Shown piece after piece: positions 8,654-16,894 of a stretch of 35,682 bases of DNA. The position numbers were made by a program, and so were the translations under genes. The notes beneath the pieces were generated by a model. It was not told where the DNA came from. It made no database searches and saw only the letters and a list, made by a program, of their open reading frames with translations. Location of the stretch: contig JAHFQC010000054.1 in assembly GCA_023259375.1 (NCBI GenBank), forward strand, positions 1 to 35,682, read 5' to 3'. This stretch comes from Alphaproteobacteria bacterium. Lineage in GTDB: Bacteria; Pseudomonadota; Alphaproteobacteria; Micropepsales; Micropepsaceae. The first letter of the stretch is position 1, and every line of letters begins with the position of its first letter.

Positions 8654-9490
8654 ATGCGCATCGCGGTTTCGACAGTTCTCGCAATTTGTCTGACGTCTGC
8701 CGCCGTTGCCGGTGAGCGCATGGCGACGCCGTTTTCTGGACCGGCGGACGATGTTCGCCTGGCGTTGTCACCGGATGGACAATGGGCACTGTGGGGTGTC
8801 GGCCGGTCGGATGCGCCATCGGACATCGTCTTCAGCCGGAAGACGCCGTCGGGCTGGAGCGCACCGCAGCCGGTGCCGTTCAATTCACCCCGAAACGATT
8901 TTGATCCGGCGTTCAGCGCCGACGGCCGCACGGTCTATTTCTTTTCCGATCGCGACGGCGGCTACGGCAAGAGCGACCTCTACGTGATCGCCTTTGATCC
9001 AGCTTCCGGCAAGTGGGGAGCGCCCGCGAACCTCGGCGCTAATGTTAATTCCAGCGGCGACGAGTGGGCGCCGAGCGTAACCAAGGACGGCAACCTGCTT
9101 CTGTTTTCGCCGGACGGGCACGGTGGCTATGGTAAACACGATCTGTTCGTATCGCGGAAGGAAAACGGCGTTTGGGGAGCGCCGGAAAACCTCGGGCCCG
9201 GCATCAATTCCGCCGACGAGGAGTTCGACGCCACGTTCGCTCCTGACGAACGTACGATCGTTTTTGCCAAAGGCCATTTCGAACCCGACATGAAGGTGCG
9301 GCTGCACCGCGCCGAACGGACTGGAAAGGGTTGGCAGGACAAAGGCGAACTTCCGGCCGCGATCAACTGCGGGGCTCGCCTCAATTTCGGTCCGTCGTTT
9401 CCCGCGGCTGAGCCGGGGACTTTCTACTGGTCCGGCGATTGCCGCGATGGCCGCAGCGATTTCGACATCTGGCGCATCACTTTGCCGTGA
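8654..9490 (+). CDS. secreted PD40/WD40-like beta-propeller protein
   Basis: The 278-residue product begins with a Sec signal peptide (MRIAVSTVLAICLTSAAVAG), which supports the ATG at 8654 over an in-frame ATG at 8615. The mature part carries TolB-like PD40 repeats: SPDGQWALW, SADGRTVYFFSDRDGGYGKSDLY, TKDGNLLLFSPDGHGGYGKHDL and APDERTIVFAKG, each ending in a strand with DLYV, DLFV or similar. Such propellers bind proteins or ligands in the periplasm and are often fused to OmpA or peptidase domains; here the propeller stands alone. It is flanked by the creD hairpin upstream and a GC-rich spacer downstream, so it is probably its own transcription unit. Fold is confident; ligand and role are unknown. 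Confidence 0.8.
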   Translation: MRIAVSTVLAICLTSAAVAGERMATPFSGPADDVRLALSPDGQWALWGVGRSDAPSDIVFSRKTPSGWSAPQPVPFNSPRNDFDPAFSADGRTVYFFSDRDGGYGKSDLYVIAFDPASGKWGAPANLGANVNSSGDEWAPSVTKDGNLLLFSPDGHGGYGKHDLFVSRKENGVWGAPENLGPGINSADEEFDATFAPDERTIVFAKGHFEPDMKVRLHRAERTGKGWQDKGELPAAINCGARLNFGPSFPAAEPGTFYWSGDCRDGRSDFDIWRITLP

Positions 9491-9601
9491 AGGCTCGCCA
9501 ACACCGAATTCCCTGGCGGTTGTGCGCGCTCTTCTCACCGCATTCCACGCGCGGCGCGCACGTGCTAAGGCGCTCCCGTGATTTGGGGTAAGAGGCGGAC
9601 G

Positions 9602-10246
9602 GTGACACTCAACACGCGTATGCCCATGGTTAAGGGCGTTGTGTTCGATCTCGGCGGCGTGGTCATCGACTGGAACCCGATGTACCTCTATCGCAAGATT
9701 TTCGACGGTGATGAAACCAAGGCCGCGAACTTCCTCGCCAATATTTGCACGCTCGAATGGAACGGACGCCAGGACGCCGGCCGCGATCTCATCGCCGCGA
9801 CCGCCGAGCGCGTGGCGCTGTACCCGCAATGGGAGCGCGAAATCCGCGCCTACTATGGCCGCTGGATCGAGATGATTGGCGACGCCATCCCGGGTACGCC
9901 CGAACTGATGGCCGAGATCAGGGCGGCGGGACTGCATCTCTTCGCGCTGTCGAACTGGAACACCGAGACCTTCTCGCGGGTGCGCTACACCTTCAAGCCG
10001 TTCCAGATGTTCGAGCACATCGTCCTGTCGGGCGACTACGGCTGCATCAAGCCGGACCGCAAACTGTTTGAGATTGCGCTTAACTGTTATGAGATGGCGG
10101 CCGAGAACCTCGTCTTCGTCGACGACAGTCCAGCCAATGTCGAAGGGGCTGCCAAGGTCGGCCTGCCGGCGCTCCATTTCACCGGCGTCGCCAAGCTCCG
10201 CCGCGACCTGATCGAGCTGGGAGTTCCGCTGGCGCCTGGCGCATGA
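9602..10246 (+). CDS. HAD family hydrolase (HAD-IA, YihX/haloacid dehalogenase-like)
   Basis: The 214-residue product has all four HAD motifs: FDLGGVV with nucleophile D16, LSNWN (motif II), the lysine in IKPDRKLFEIAL (motif III) and VFVDDSPANVEGA (motif IV). A glycine sits two residues after the nucleophile where phosphatases usually have aspartate; this is also seen in the YihX and dehalogenase-like groups. The substrate is unknown, and sugar phosphates are a reasonable guess by family. The GTG at 9602 is chosen because AAGAGG lies 6 nt before it; internal ATGs at 9620 and 9626 are alternatives. The last five codons and the stop form one arm of a perfect 16-bp inverted repeat. Confidence 0.82.
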   Translation: MTLNTRMPMVKGVVFDLGGVVIDWNPMYLYRKIFDGDETKAANFLANICTLEWNGRQDAGRDLIAATAERVALYPQWEREIRAYYGRWIEMIGDAIPGTPELMAEIRAAGLHLFALSNWNTETFSRVRYTFKPFQMFEHIVLSGDYGCIKPDRKLFEIALNCYEMAAENLVFVDDSPANVEGAAKVGLPALHFTGVAKLRRDLIELGVPLAPGA

Positions 10247-10294
10247 ACCGGAAACCCTGACGGCATTTCACGACAAGATCATGCGCCAGGCGCC
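10231..10294. repeat. perfect 16-bp inverted repeat at the HAD gene end
   Basis: GGCGCCTGGCGCATGA at 10231-10246, which includes the HAD stop codon, is exactly complementary to TCATGCGCCAGGCGCC at 10279-10294. The loop is 32 nt. No T-tract follows. It may be a processing or attenuation hairpin, or the trace of a short inverted duplication. Confidence 0.85.
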
Positions 10295-10392
10295 CATGCG
10301 CCGGTGTTGGTGCTGCCATCTCCAAACACATTCTTGCGCCCGGTCGAGGCTGGGGTTATCGGATTCTGTCGCCAATTTCCGAGGACTGCCCA

Positions 10393-11424
10393 ATGAAAGC
10401 CCTTGTGAAGACGAAAGCCGAAGAAGGCATCTGGCTCCAGGATGTGCCGGAACCGGACTACGGCATCGACGATGTGCTGATCAAAGTCCTCAAAACCGGC
10501 ATTTGCGGCACCGACGTCCATATCTACAATTGGGATGCCTGGTCCCAGAAGACCGTCAAGCCGGGAACCACCATAGGCCACGAATTCGTCGGCCGCATCG
10601 CTGCCGTGGGATCGAATGTCCACGGTCACAAGGTGGGCGAACTGGTCAGCGCCGAGGGCCATATCATCTGCGGCCATTGCCGGAACTGCCAAGCCGGGCG
10701 GCGGCATCTGTGCGCCAACACTCTCGGTGTCGGGGTCAATCGGAACGGCGCCTTTGCCGAATACGTTGCCGTACCGGCACTGAACCTCTGGCATTGCAGC
10801 GAGAAGGTGCCGGAAGAGATTTACGCGATCTACGATCCGCTCGGGAACGCGGCCCACACCGCGCTGTCGTTCGATCTCGTCGGCGAGGATGTGCTGATCA
10901 CCGGCGCCGGTCCGATCGGCATCGCCGCGGTGCCCATGGCGGTGAAGGCGGGCGCGCGCTACGTGGTCGTCACCGACGTCAACGATTACCGGCTGGGACT
11001 GGCCAAGAAGCTCGGCGCCACGGCGGTGGTCAATGTCGCCAACCAAGACCTGAAATCCGTGATGCGCGAACTCGGCATGCAGGAAGGCTTCGACGTCGGT
11101 CTCGAAATGAGCGGCAATCCGGCGGGCTTCCGTCAGATGCTGGAGACCATGGCCAATGGCGGCAAGATCGCCATGCTCGGCATCCAGCCCGGCGATACCG
11201 GCATCGACTGGAATACCGTCGTGTTCAAGGGGCTCACCATCCGCGGCATCTACGGGCGCATGTTCGGCGAGACTTGGTACAAGCTGACCAGCATGATCCA
11301 ATCCGGCATGGACATCACACCGGTGATCACCCACCGCTTCTCGTACAAGGATTTCCAGGAAGGCTTCGACGTGATGCGGTCGGGCCGCTCCGGCAAAGTC
11401 GTGCTGGATTGGAGCGAATTATGA
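10393..11424 (+). CDS. tdh: L-threonine 3-dehydrogenase
   Basis: Tdh oxidises L-threonine with NAD+ to 2-amino-3-ketobutyrate, which Kbl then cleaves. The 343-residue product is a zinc-dependent medium-chain dehydrogenase of the expected length. The catalytic zinc region shows C38, T40 and H43 in [13 protein letters not shown] plus H63-E64 in GHEFVG. The structural zinc cysteines are C93, C96, C99 and C107. The Rossmann motif [11 protein letters not shown] lies near residue 170. The ATG is preceded by CGAGGA. The stop overlaps the kbl start as ATGA, which indicates translational coupling. Identification is firm because of the sequence and the tdh-kbl pairing. Confidence 0.97.
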   Translation: MKALVKTKAEEGIWLQDVPEPDYGIDDVLIKVLKTGICGTDVHIYNWDAWSQKTVKPGTTIGHEFVGRIAAVGSNVHGHKVGELVSAEGHIICGHCRNCQAGRRHLCANTLGVGVNRNGAFAEYVAVPALNLWHCSEKVPEEIYAIYDPLGNAAHTALSFDLVGEDVLITGAGPIGIAAVPMAVKAGARYVVVTDVNDYRLGLAKKLGATAVVNVANQDLKSVMRELGMQEGFDVGLEMSGNPAGFRQMLETMANGGKIAMLGIQPGDTGIDWNTVVFKGLTIRGIYGRMFGETWYKLTSMIQSGMDITPVITHRFSYKDFQEGFDVMRSGRSGKVVLDWSEL

Positions 11425-12611
11425 CCCAGCCGTTGGATGAAACGCTGCACGCTGATCTTGCCGCCATGGCGAAAGCGGGAACGCTGAAGACGTTCCGCCA
11501 TATCACCGGGCCGATGGACACCGAAGTCGGCATGGCCGAGAAGTCCGGCCGCATCCTGGTGCTGTCGTCCAACAATTATCTGGGTCTGGCCGATCATCCC
11601 GAGGTGATTGCGGCGGGCAAAGCGGCGCTCGACAAATATGGCGCGGGCACCGCATCGGTGCGTTTCATCTGCGGCACGTTCGAGATCCACCAGGAGATCG
11701 AGCAAACGCTGGCGCGGCTGTCGCGCACGCAAGCGGCGCTGACCTATGTGTCGTGCTGGGCGGCCAATACCGGGCTCATTCCGGCGGTGGCGGGCGAGGG
11801 CGATGCCATTGTTTCCGATGCGCTGAACCATGCCTCCCTGATCGACGGCTGCCGTGCCGCCAAGGCCAAGCGGCTGGTCTATCGCCATTCGGATATGGAC
11901 GATCTGCGCGAAAAACTCGCCGAAGTGCGCGAGGCGCGGCGCATCTTCATCGTCACCGACGGCGTGTTCTCGATGGAAGGCGATATCGCCAAGTTGCCCG
12001 ACATCGTCACCCTGGCCAAGCGCTACAACGCCTCGATCATCCTCGACGACAGCCACGGCGTCGGCGTGATGGGCGAGCACGGCCGCGGTACGGCCGAGCA
12101 CTGGGGCGTCGAAGGCGAGATCGCGATCATCACCGGCACGCTGGGTAAGGCGCTCGGCGGCGCCGCGGGCGGCTATGTCGCCGGATCGCAAACGCTGATC
12201 GAATTCCTCAGCCAAGTTTCGCGGCCGCAACTGTTCTCGAACGCGCTGCCGGCGACGATTGCGGCCAGCGCCAAGAAGGCGATCGAAGTCCTCGAACGCG
12301 AGCCTGAGCGGGTGACGCGCCTGCACGAACTCGCCGATATGATGCGGCACGGGCTGAAGAAGCTCGGCTTCAAGCCGCTCGAAGGCGCCAGCGCCATCGT
12401 CCCGATCATCGTCGGCGACACCGCGTTCGCCATCAAGATGAGCCAGGAGCTTTTGAACGAAGGCATCTTCATCACCGGTTTCGGCTATCCCGTGGTCCCC
12501 GAAGGCACCGCCCGCCTGCGCATCCAGATGTGCGCCTCGCTCACCGACGAACAAGTGGCGTTCGCGCTGGAAAAATTCGAGGTGGTCGGAAAGCGGTTGG
12601 GGGTGATCTGA
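11421..12611 (+). CDS. kbl: glycine C-acetyltransferase (2-amino-3-ketobutyrate CoA ligase)
   Basis: This PLP-dependent alpha-oxoamine synthase converts 2-amino-3-ketobutyrate and CoA to glycine and acetyl-CoA, completing threonine degradation started by Tdh. The 396-residue product has the family length. Visible motifs are [12 protein letters not shown] near the N-terminus, [15 protein letters not shown], and [10 protein letters not shown] with the PLP lysine at K243. The frame is open upstream through tdh, but the ATG at 11421 overlapping the tdh stop (ATGA) is the standard arrangement. A repeat-framed GIY-YIG element begins five bases after the stop codon, so this operon probably ends here. 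Confidence 0.97.
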   Translation: MTQPLDETLHADLAAMAKAGTLKTFRHITGPMDTEVGMAEKSGRILVLSSNNYLGLADHPEVIAAGKAALDKYGAGTASVRFICGTFEIHQEIEQTLARLSRTQAALTYVSCWAANTGLIPAVAGEGDAIVSDALNHASLIDGCRAAKAKRLVYRHSDMDDLREKLAEVREARRIFIVTDGVFSMEGDIAKLPDIVTLAKRYNASIILDDSHGVGVMGEHGRGTAEHWGVEGEIAIITGTLGKALGGAAGGYVAGSQTLIEFLSQVSRPQLFSNALPATIAASAKKAIEVLEREPERVTRLHELADMMRHGLKKLGFKPLEGASAIVPIIVGDTAFAIKMSQELLNEGIFITGFGYPVVPEGTARLRIQMCASLTDEQVAFALEKFEVVGKRLGVI

Positions 12612-12615
12612 AGAA

Positions 12616-12687
12616 AGCTGTCACCCCCGGCTGAGCGCTCCGAAGCACTTAGTGCGGAGGAGGGCGAAGGGAAGGGGGGCCAGGTGG
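12616..12687. repeat. left arm of inverted repeat framing GIY-YIG gene
   Basis: This 72-nt arm starts AGCTGTCACCCCCGGC and ends CCAGGTGG. It is imperfectly complementary to 12993-13065 over its whole length. Its middle forms its own hairpin, GCACT-T-AGTGC, flanked by CTCC and GGAG. The nuclease stop codon lies 15 nt inside this arm. Confidence 0.75.
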
Positions 12688-12702
12688 TTCGCCTTGATGG
12701 CT

Positions 12703-12996
12703 TTATCCGTTAAGGTACCGGGATAAATCATTCCAGCCGGAGTTATGCTCTTCGATCAGCCGGATTTTCCACGCACGGTTCCAGCCCTTCAGCTGCTTTT
12801 CGCGAATGATGGCTTCTTCAATATCGTTGAAGGTTTCGAACCAGACGAGCAGGTGAACCTCGTGCTTTTTCGTGAAGCCTTCGGCAACCTTGTTTTTGTG
12901 CTCCCAAATTCGCCTGGCAATGTCGTTCGTCACGCCGACGTAAAGCGTTCCGTTTCGGCGGCTCGCCAGCATGTACACGTAGTACAGCTTGTCCAC
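12703..12996 (-). CDS. small GIY-YIG nuclease domain protein
   Basis: The 97-residue product is a stand-alone GIY-YIG domain. The signature appears as YYVYML near the N-terminus and LYVGVTNDIARRIWEH about 15 residues later, containing the conserved arginine. KEHKN-type basic residues, FTKKH and the glutamate in EEAIIREKQLKGWNR follow in family order. Stand-alone proteins of this size (YhbQ/UPF0213-like) are mostly uncharacterised; related domains cut DNA. The frame is open further upstream, but the GTG at 12996 gives the usual N-terminus and has AAGGGGG about five bases before it. Both that site and the start codon lie inside the right repeat arm, so repeat and gene form one compact unit of about 450 bp. 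Confidence 0.85.
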   Translation of the reverse strand: MDKLYYVYMLASRRNGTLYVGVTNDIARRIWEHKNKVAEGFTKKHEVHLLVWFETFNDIEEAIIREKQLKGWNRAWKIRLIEEHNSGWNDLSRYLNG

Positions 12997-13065
12997 CTGG
13001 GCCCCCTTCCCCTCCCGCCCTTTGCTGCTCTGCAGCTTCGGACGGTCGGCCGGGGGTGACAAGCT
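12993..13065. repeat. right arm of inverted repeat framing GIY-YIG gene
   Basis: Read on the minus strand this arm begins AGCTTGTCACCCCCGGC and ends CCAGGTGG, matching the left arm at both ends and through TCCGAAGC in the middle. It has its own central hairpin (GCTGC-AGA-GCAGC) at the same place as the left arm's hairpin but with different bases. It carries the ribosome binding site and GTG of the nuclease gene. Confidence 0.75.
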
Positions 13066-13141
13066 GGTGTGCGACAACATTGCAGCGGCCCTCCGGCTTT
13101 GATAAAGCTGGTTCCCCGCCGATTTTTCCCCGGAGAATCAG

Positions 13142-13936
13142 ATGGTTCAATTCGTGCTGCCGAAAGGCTCCAAGCCCGTCAAAGGCAAGACGTGGGAAGG
13201 GCCGAAGGAGCCGAATGGCAAAAAGGCCAAGCGGACCAAGGAATTCAAGATCTACCGTTACGATCCGGCGGATGGCGGAAATCCGCGCATCGACACCTAT
13301 ACGGTCGACCTCGACAGCTGCGGGCCGATGGTTCTGGACGCCCTCATCAAGATCAAGAACGAGATTGATCCGACCCTGACCTTCCGCCGCTCGTGCCGCG
13401 AAGGCGTCTGCGGCTCGTGTTCGATGAACATTGCGGGCGTCAATACGCTGGCCTGCACCAAGGCGATCACCGACATTTCGGGACCGATCAAGGTCTATCC
13501 GCTGCCGCATATGCCGGTGGTGAAGGATCTGGTGCCGGACCTGACCCATTTCTACGCCCAGCACGCCTCGATCAAGCCGTACCTGCAGACCAAGACGGCC
13601 GAACCCGAAACCGAATGGAAGCAGTCGCCGGAAGAACGCGCCAAGCTCGACGGCCTCTACGAGTGCATCCTGTGCGCCTCGTGCTCGACCGCATGCCCGA
13701 GCTATTGGTGGAATTCCGACCGCTATCTCGGCCCGGCGGCGCTGTTGCAGTCCTATCGCTGGATCGCCGACAGCCGCGATGAGATGACCCCGGAGCGCCT
13801 CGACGATCTCGAAGACCCGTTCCGGCTTTATCGCTGCCACACCATCATGAACTGCGCCGCGACCTGCCCGAAGGGCCTGAACCCGGCCGAGGCGATCGGC
13901 AACATCAAGCGGATGCTGGTGAAGCGCGGCGTCTAG
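13142..13936 (+). CDS. sdhB: succinate dehydrogenase iron-sulfur subunit
   Basis: SdhB carries electrons from the flavin subunit SdhA to ubiquinone in complex II at the inner membrane. The 264-residue product has all three clusters: [2Fe-2S] cysteines C85, C90, C93 and C105 ([10 protein letters not shown]); [4Fe-4S] C175, C178, C181 and C185 ([12 protein letters not shown]); and [3Fe-4S] C232, C238 and C242. The N-terminal extension rich in lysine is usual in alphaproteobacteria. The ATG at 13142 follows GGAG. The gene stands alone: sdhC, sdhD and sdhA are not upstream, where tdh-kbl and the GIY-YIG element lie, nor downstream. It must therefore use a promoter in 13066-13141 or within the repeat. 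Confidence 0.97.
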   Translation: MVQFVLPKGSKPVKGKTWEGPKEPNGKKAKRTKEFKIYRYDPADGGNPRIDTYTVDLDSCGPMVLDALIKIKNEIDPTLTFRRSCREGVCGSCSMNIAGVNTLACTKAITDISGPIKVYPLPHMPVVKDLVPDLTHFYAQHASIKPYLQTKTAEPETEWKQSPEERAKLDGLYECILCASCSTACPSYWWNSDRYLGPAALLQSYRWIADSRDEMTPERLDDLEDPFRLYRCHTIMNCAATCPKGLNPAEAIGNIKRMLVKRGV

Positions 13937-13998
13937 GACAACTCTTTCCTCCCCGCGGATGCATCTATTTGGTCGCGGCCATTTGCCGACACCTGGAT

Positions 13999-15345
13999 CT
14001 AGCCATTGGACCGCGGAAAGCGTGTCGGTGACGGCTCATCGTTCCATTGGGTTTCCATCGCGCCGCCCGTGAGCCGCACCCGGAATTGGTCGTCGAGCCC
14101 GTCGACAGTGAACAGCCCATCCTCGCTCAGGGGAAGCAGGCGAACCGGCTGGCCGTGGCGGATCAGATGGAGCGCACCCTCGCTCCAGACGACGCGTTGT
14201 GAGCCATAGGCTCCGGCCAGCGCCCGGAGTTTTCTTTGCGGGATTTGAGGCGGATGCACCCGTGACTCCGCAGCAGCACGCGCCCAGGTCCAGTCGGCCT
14301 GATCCGCAGGGTCCGCGTTGGTTCGCGCGGTCAACGTCTTCAGCGCCAGAGCGTGGGCGACATCGAGCGCCCGCGCCGGATCGACTGGGACGTCGGGTGC
14401 CACGCCGACGGCTTCCCAGTTCGTATGCGACACCGGATGCTCGGGGCGCCCGAAGGAGCAACTGAGCATGAAGCCCGGCGCGACGGGAGAGAACTCGTTA
14501 TTGTTCGCAGCGCCCGCAGTGGTCGCGCCGATCAGCGTTCCCAGATGGAATTGCTGCACGTCATAGGCGAAGGCCTCCGCGCCCGAGCCGACATGGTGGT
14601 CGATGAGCACATAAAGCGGCTTGCCCTTGAGTCTCCCCCCGGGAAGATACTCAAGCGTGCGCGACTGAATCGGCGGCTTGCCGGCTTCCAGAAAGGTGAT
14701 GTCAAGCTGATCGCCGTCCATGAAATGGCTCAGCAAATAGCGCACCGCCGCATGTGAGCCGCCGCCATTGCCGCGCAGGTCGATGATGACGGCATCCCCG
14801 CCGCGCAGGAATTGCATCGCCGCATCATAGGCGGCGCCGGTCTGGTCCTCGATCCACTGGAAGTCGGTGATGCGCAGGTAACGGACATTGCCGGGAAGAA
14901 TCCGCATCTCTTCCAGCCCGTGGTTGGCGCGCAGGGCCTGGCGATTCCACATGGCGTCGAGCGCGGAATTGTCGGGCTTATCGCCTTTTGCGGCAAGTGT
15001 AGCGGCATATTCGGCCGGCGCGTAGTTCAGGTACATGTGCCGATCGTTGCTCGCGGCGCGTAAATCCTCAGTCACGAGATTCGCGAACGTGGTCGGGTTG
15101 TCCTGGTTGTAACGACCCGAGGCCAAGCCTTCTTTGAGCCGCGAGGTGATCGCCGGAACACGGTCGGGAAAGACGTAGCGTTCGCCGATATGGCGCACAA
15201 TCTCGGCAATCGCTGCGGTGCGCTGGGGGGCCGTGATGGCGGTGCTTGGATTTGCCGCTACCGTGACTGGCGTGGCGCGCTGAGCGTTTGCCGGAAATGC
15301 CGCAAGCGCAAGCAACGCTATGAAGGCGATAAGAGCAATACGCAT
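13999..15345 (-). CDS. secreted S41 family peptidase (IRBP/tricorn-like)
   Basis: The 448-residue product has a Sec signal peptide with predicted cleavage after ANA (residue 21). This supports the ATG at 15345 rather than an in-frame upstream start at 15420 that would overlap marR. Residues ~40-115 resemble the S41 N-terminal helical domain (RHIGERYVFPDRVP). The catalytic domain follows: VRYLRITDFQW, DAVIIDLRGNGGGS, and the nucleophile serine in HHVGSGAEAFAY, with AGAANNNEFSPV after it. The C-terminal ~80 residues form a separate small beta-rich region found in related S41 proteins. Homologues cleave C-terminal ends of periplasmic or degraded proteins. It lies 13 nt downstream of marR and is probably cotranscribed, so the MarR protein may control it. 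Confidence 0.85.
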   Translation of the reverse strand: MRIALIAFIALLALAAFPANAQRATPVTVAANPSTAITAPQRTAAIAEIVRHIGERYVFPDRVPAITSRLKEGLASGRYNQDNPTTFANLVTEDLRAASNDRHMYLNYAPAEYAATLAAKGDKPDNSALDAMWNRQALRANHGLEEMRILPGNVRYLRITDFQWIEDQTGAAYDAAMQFLRGGDAVIIDLRGNGGGSHAAVRYLLSHFMDGDQLDITFLEAGKPPIQSRTLEYLPGGRLKGKPLYVLIDHHVGSGAEAFAYDVQQFHLGTLIGATTAGAANNNEFSPVAPGFMLSCSFGRPEHPVSHTNWEAVGVAPDVPVDPARALDVAHALALKTLTARTNADPADQADWTWARAAAESRVHPPQIPQRKLRALAGAYGSQRVVWSEGALHLIRHGQPVRLLPLSEDGLFTVDGLDDQFRVRLTGGAMETQWNDEPSPTRFPRSNG

Positions 15346-15358
15346 GAGCTGATAGCTT

Positions 15359-15832
15359 TCACTGGAGCGCAGAGGACGACGATGCCGCGCGGCGGAGCCG
15401 GTCAGAAAAGGGCGTTTCATTGAGCAGTTTCAAGGTTTGTTCGATGACCCCGGGGAGCGAGAGGCCGAGTTCGTCGTCGAGGGTTCGCGCTGCGGCTTCA
15501 GTGGTTGCCCAGAGACGCTGAAGTTGCGGACAGATATTTTCGGCGTACGGCGTCAGCGCGACGATGCGCTCGCGCGCGTCTTCTCCGACAGTCAACGAGG
15601 CAAGGCCGTGTGCTGCCATCTCATTGACAGTTTGCCCCATCGCCGAATGGGTGACGCCGGTGCACCTGGAAAGCGCGCGGATCGTCATCGGGCCTTGATC
15701 AAGCAGTGCCCGGACGACCGGCGTATACCGAGGCCGATAGTCGAGACCGGCGTCGACATAGGATTGTTCAACCGCGCCATCGAGCGCCTCGATCAGACGG
15801 CGCAATAGCGTTCCCAGGGTTGGCGCGTACAT
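15359..15832 (-). CDS. MarR family transcriptional regulator
   Basis: The 157-residue product is a MarR-type winged helix: an N-terminal dimerisation helix (~5-30), the helix-turn-helix around TIRALSRCTGVTHSAMGQTVNEMAAHG, and the wing GEDARERIVALT. I take the ATG at 15832 as start. An upstream in-frame GTG at 15853 lies in the middle of a palindrome and is unlikely. The palindrome lies within the promoter, which fits autoregulation. The S41 peptidase gene follows after 13 nt. Ligand unknown. No Shine-Dalgarno sequence precedes the ATG, in line with a possible leaderless mRNA. Confidence 0.85.
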   Translation of the reverse strand: MYAPTLGTLLRRLIEALDGAVEQSYVDAGLDYRPRYTPVVRALLDQGPMTIRALSRCTGVTHSAMGQTVNEMAAHGLASLTVGEDARERIVALTPYAENICPQLQRLWATTEAAARTLDDELGLSLPGVIEQTLKLLNETPFSDRLRRAASSSSALQ

Positions 15833-15838
15833 AGGAAC

Positions 15839-15867
15839 ACTATATACAAGCACTTGTATAACTGCAA
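15839..15867 (-). promoter_or_regulatory. marR promoter with embedded operator
   Basis: On the minus strand TTGCAG (-35, 15867-15862), a 17-bp spacer and TATAGT (-10, 15844-15839) form a good sigma-70-type promoter. The -10 hexamer ends six bases before the marR ATG, so transcription would begin at or next to the start codon. The spacer is almost filled by the operator palindrome. Confidence 0.5.
15843..15860. promoter_or_regulatory. MarR-type operator palindrome
   Basis: TATACAAGCACTTGTATA has perfect 8-bp arms around a 2-nt centre and lies between the -35 and -10 elements of the marR promoter. Size and symmetry fit a MarR dimer. Binding by the adjacent regulator is inference. Confidence 0.65.
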
Positions 15868-15972
15868 CAGAGCCTTTGGCCCATATCTCCCCGATCAGTC
15901 GGCGGAGCGCCCGCGGGCCGTGAACGCACGCCCGCTTCCGCTATTCGTGCGTAGTGTGGCGAGAAGGTGGAA

Positions 15973-16887
15973 CTATGCGGGAGAGGAAAGACGGGAAGAT
16001 CTTTTCGCTGACGTCTCTTTCCGTACCATCGCCAGAAACGCCTTGGCGGCGGCGCTGAGATAGCGCTGCTTGTGGCGCAGCACGTAGAAATGCCGCTTCG
16101 GCAGCGGGAACGGCAGGCGCTCCAGTGTACCGCTGCGCAGCGACGCATCGACGGCGTGGCGCGACAGCAGCGTGGCGCCGGCCCCGGCTTCGACCGCGGC
16201 GCGCACCGATTCATTCGACGGCAGTTCGAGCACGATCTTCAGCGCCGCGGCCGCCACGCCGGCGTGGTGCAGCGCCTCTTCCAGGACCACGCGCGTGGCC
16301 GAGCCGTGCTCGCGCAACACCCACGGGATTTTGGCGAGATCGGCGGCGCCGAGGCGCTTGGCGTGTACCAGTCCGGGCGGGGCCACCATCACCATTTCGT
16401 CGTCGGCAATGGCGGTCACCGACAGTAACGGATCGTCGATCGGGCCTTCGATGAAGCCGAGATCGACCAGGCCTTCATGCACCGCCTCGCGCACGGTTTC
16501 GGTATTGCCGATGGTGAGCGTTAGCGCGATGCCGTCGTTGCTGGCGTGAAAGCGCTGCATCAGCGGCGGCAGCCAGTAATTGCCGACGGTCTGGCTCGCC
16601 GACAGCGCCAGGCTGCCGATCTTCAGCGCCGACAGATCGGACAGCACCGTCTCGGCTTCCGCCGCCCGCGCCAGCACCGCCCGCGCCTGGGCGAGAAACT
16701 GCTTGCCGGTCTCGGTCAGACGGATGCCGCGGCCGACGCGGTCGAACAGGGTAACGGCATAGCGCGTCTCGATCGCCGCCACCGCCGCGCTGACCGCCGA
16801 CTGGGTGAGGTGCAGCGCGTGCGCCGCCTGGGTCACATGCTGGCGTTCGGCGACGGCGACGAAGATGCGGAGCTGCTCCAGGGTCAT
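15973..16887 (-). CDS. LysR family transcriptional regulator
   Basis: The 304-residue product has the LysR layout: an N-terminal helix-turn-helix (residues 1-60, TLEQLRIFVAVAERQHVTQAA and LTQSAVSAAVAAIE), a linker helix, and a periplasmic-binding-like effector domain from about 90 (LALSASQTVGNYWLPPLMQRF). The sequence resembles the CysB/YeiE side of the family. It follows yeiH on the same strand with 7 nt between the genes, so the two probably share one transcript. In E. coli the related yeiE and yeiH are neighbours. Its target is probably the yeiH operon, perhaps in response to sulfur compounds; the effector is inference. Confidence 0.92.
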   Translation of the reverse strand: MTLEQLRIFVAVAERQHVTQAAHALHLTQSAVSAAVAAIETRYAVTLFDRVGRGIRLTETGKQFLAQARAVLARAAEAETVLSDLSALKIGSLALSASQTVGNYWLPPLMQRFHASNDGIALTLTIGNTETVREAVHEGLVDLGFIEGPIDDPLLSVTAIADDEMVMVAPPGLVHAKRLGAADLAKIPWVLREHGSATRVVLEEALHHAGVAAAALKIVLELPSNESVRAAVEAGAGATLLSRHAVDASLRSGTLERLPFPLPKRHFYVLRHKQRYLSAAAKAFLAMVRKETSAKRSSRLSSPA

Positions 16888-16894
16888 GCGCGAG

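Noticed and set aside
9522..9561. GTGCGCGC and GCGCGCAC, a perfect 8-bp inverted repeat between the propeller and HAD genes.
   Set aside because: The arms are simple alternating GC sequence in a GC-rich spacer, with no T-tract and no clear position relative to a promoter.
15924..15952. ACGCACG/CGTGCGT hairpin between marR and lysR.
   Set aside because: There is no T-run on the minus strand after the stem, so it cannot be called a terminator of lysR; loop is long.
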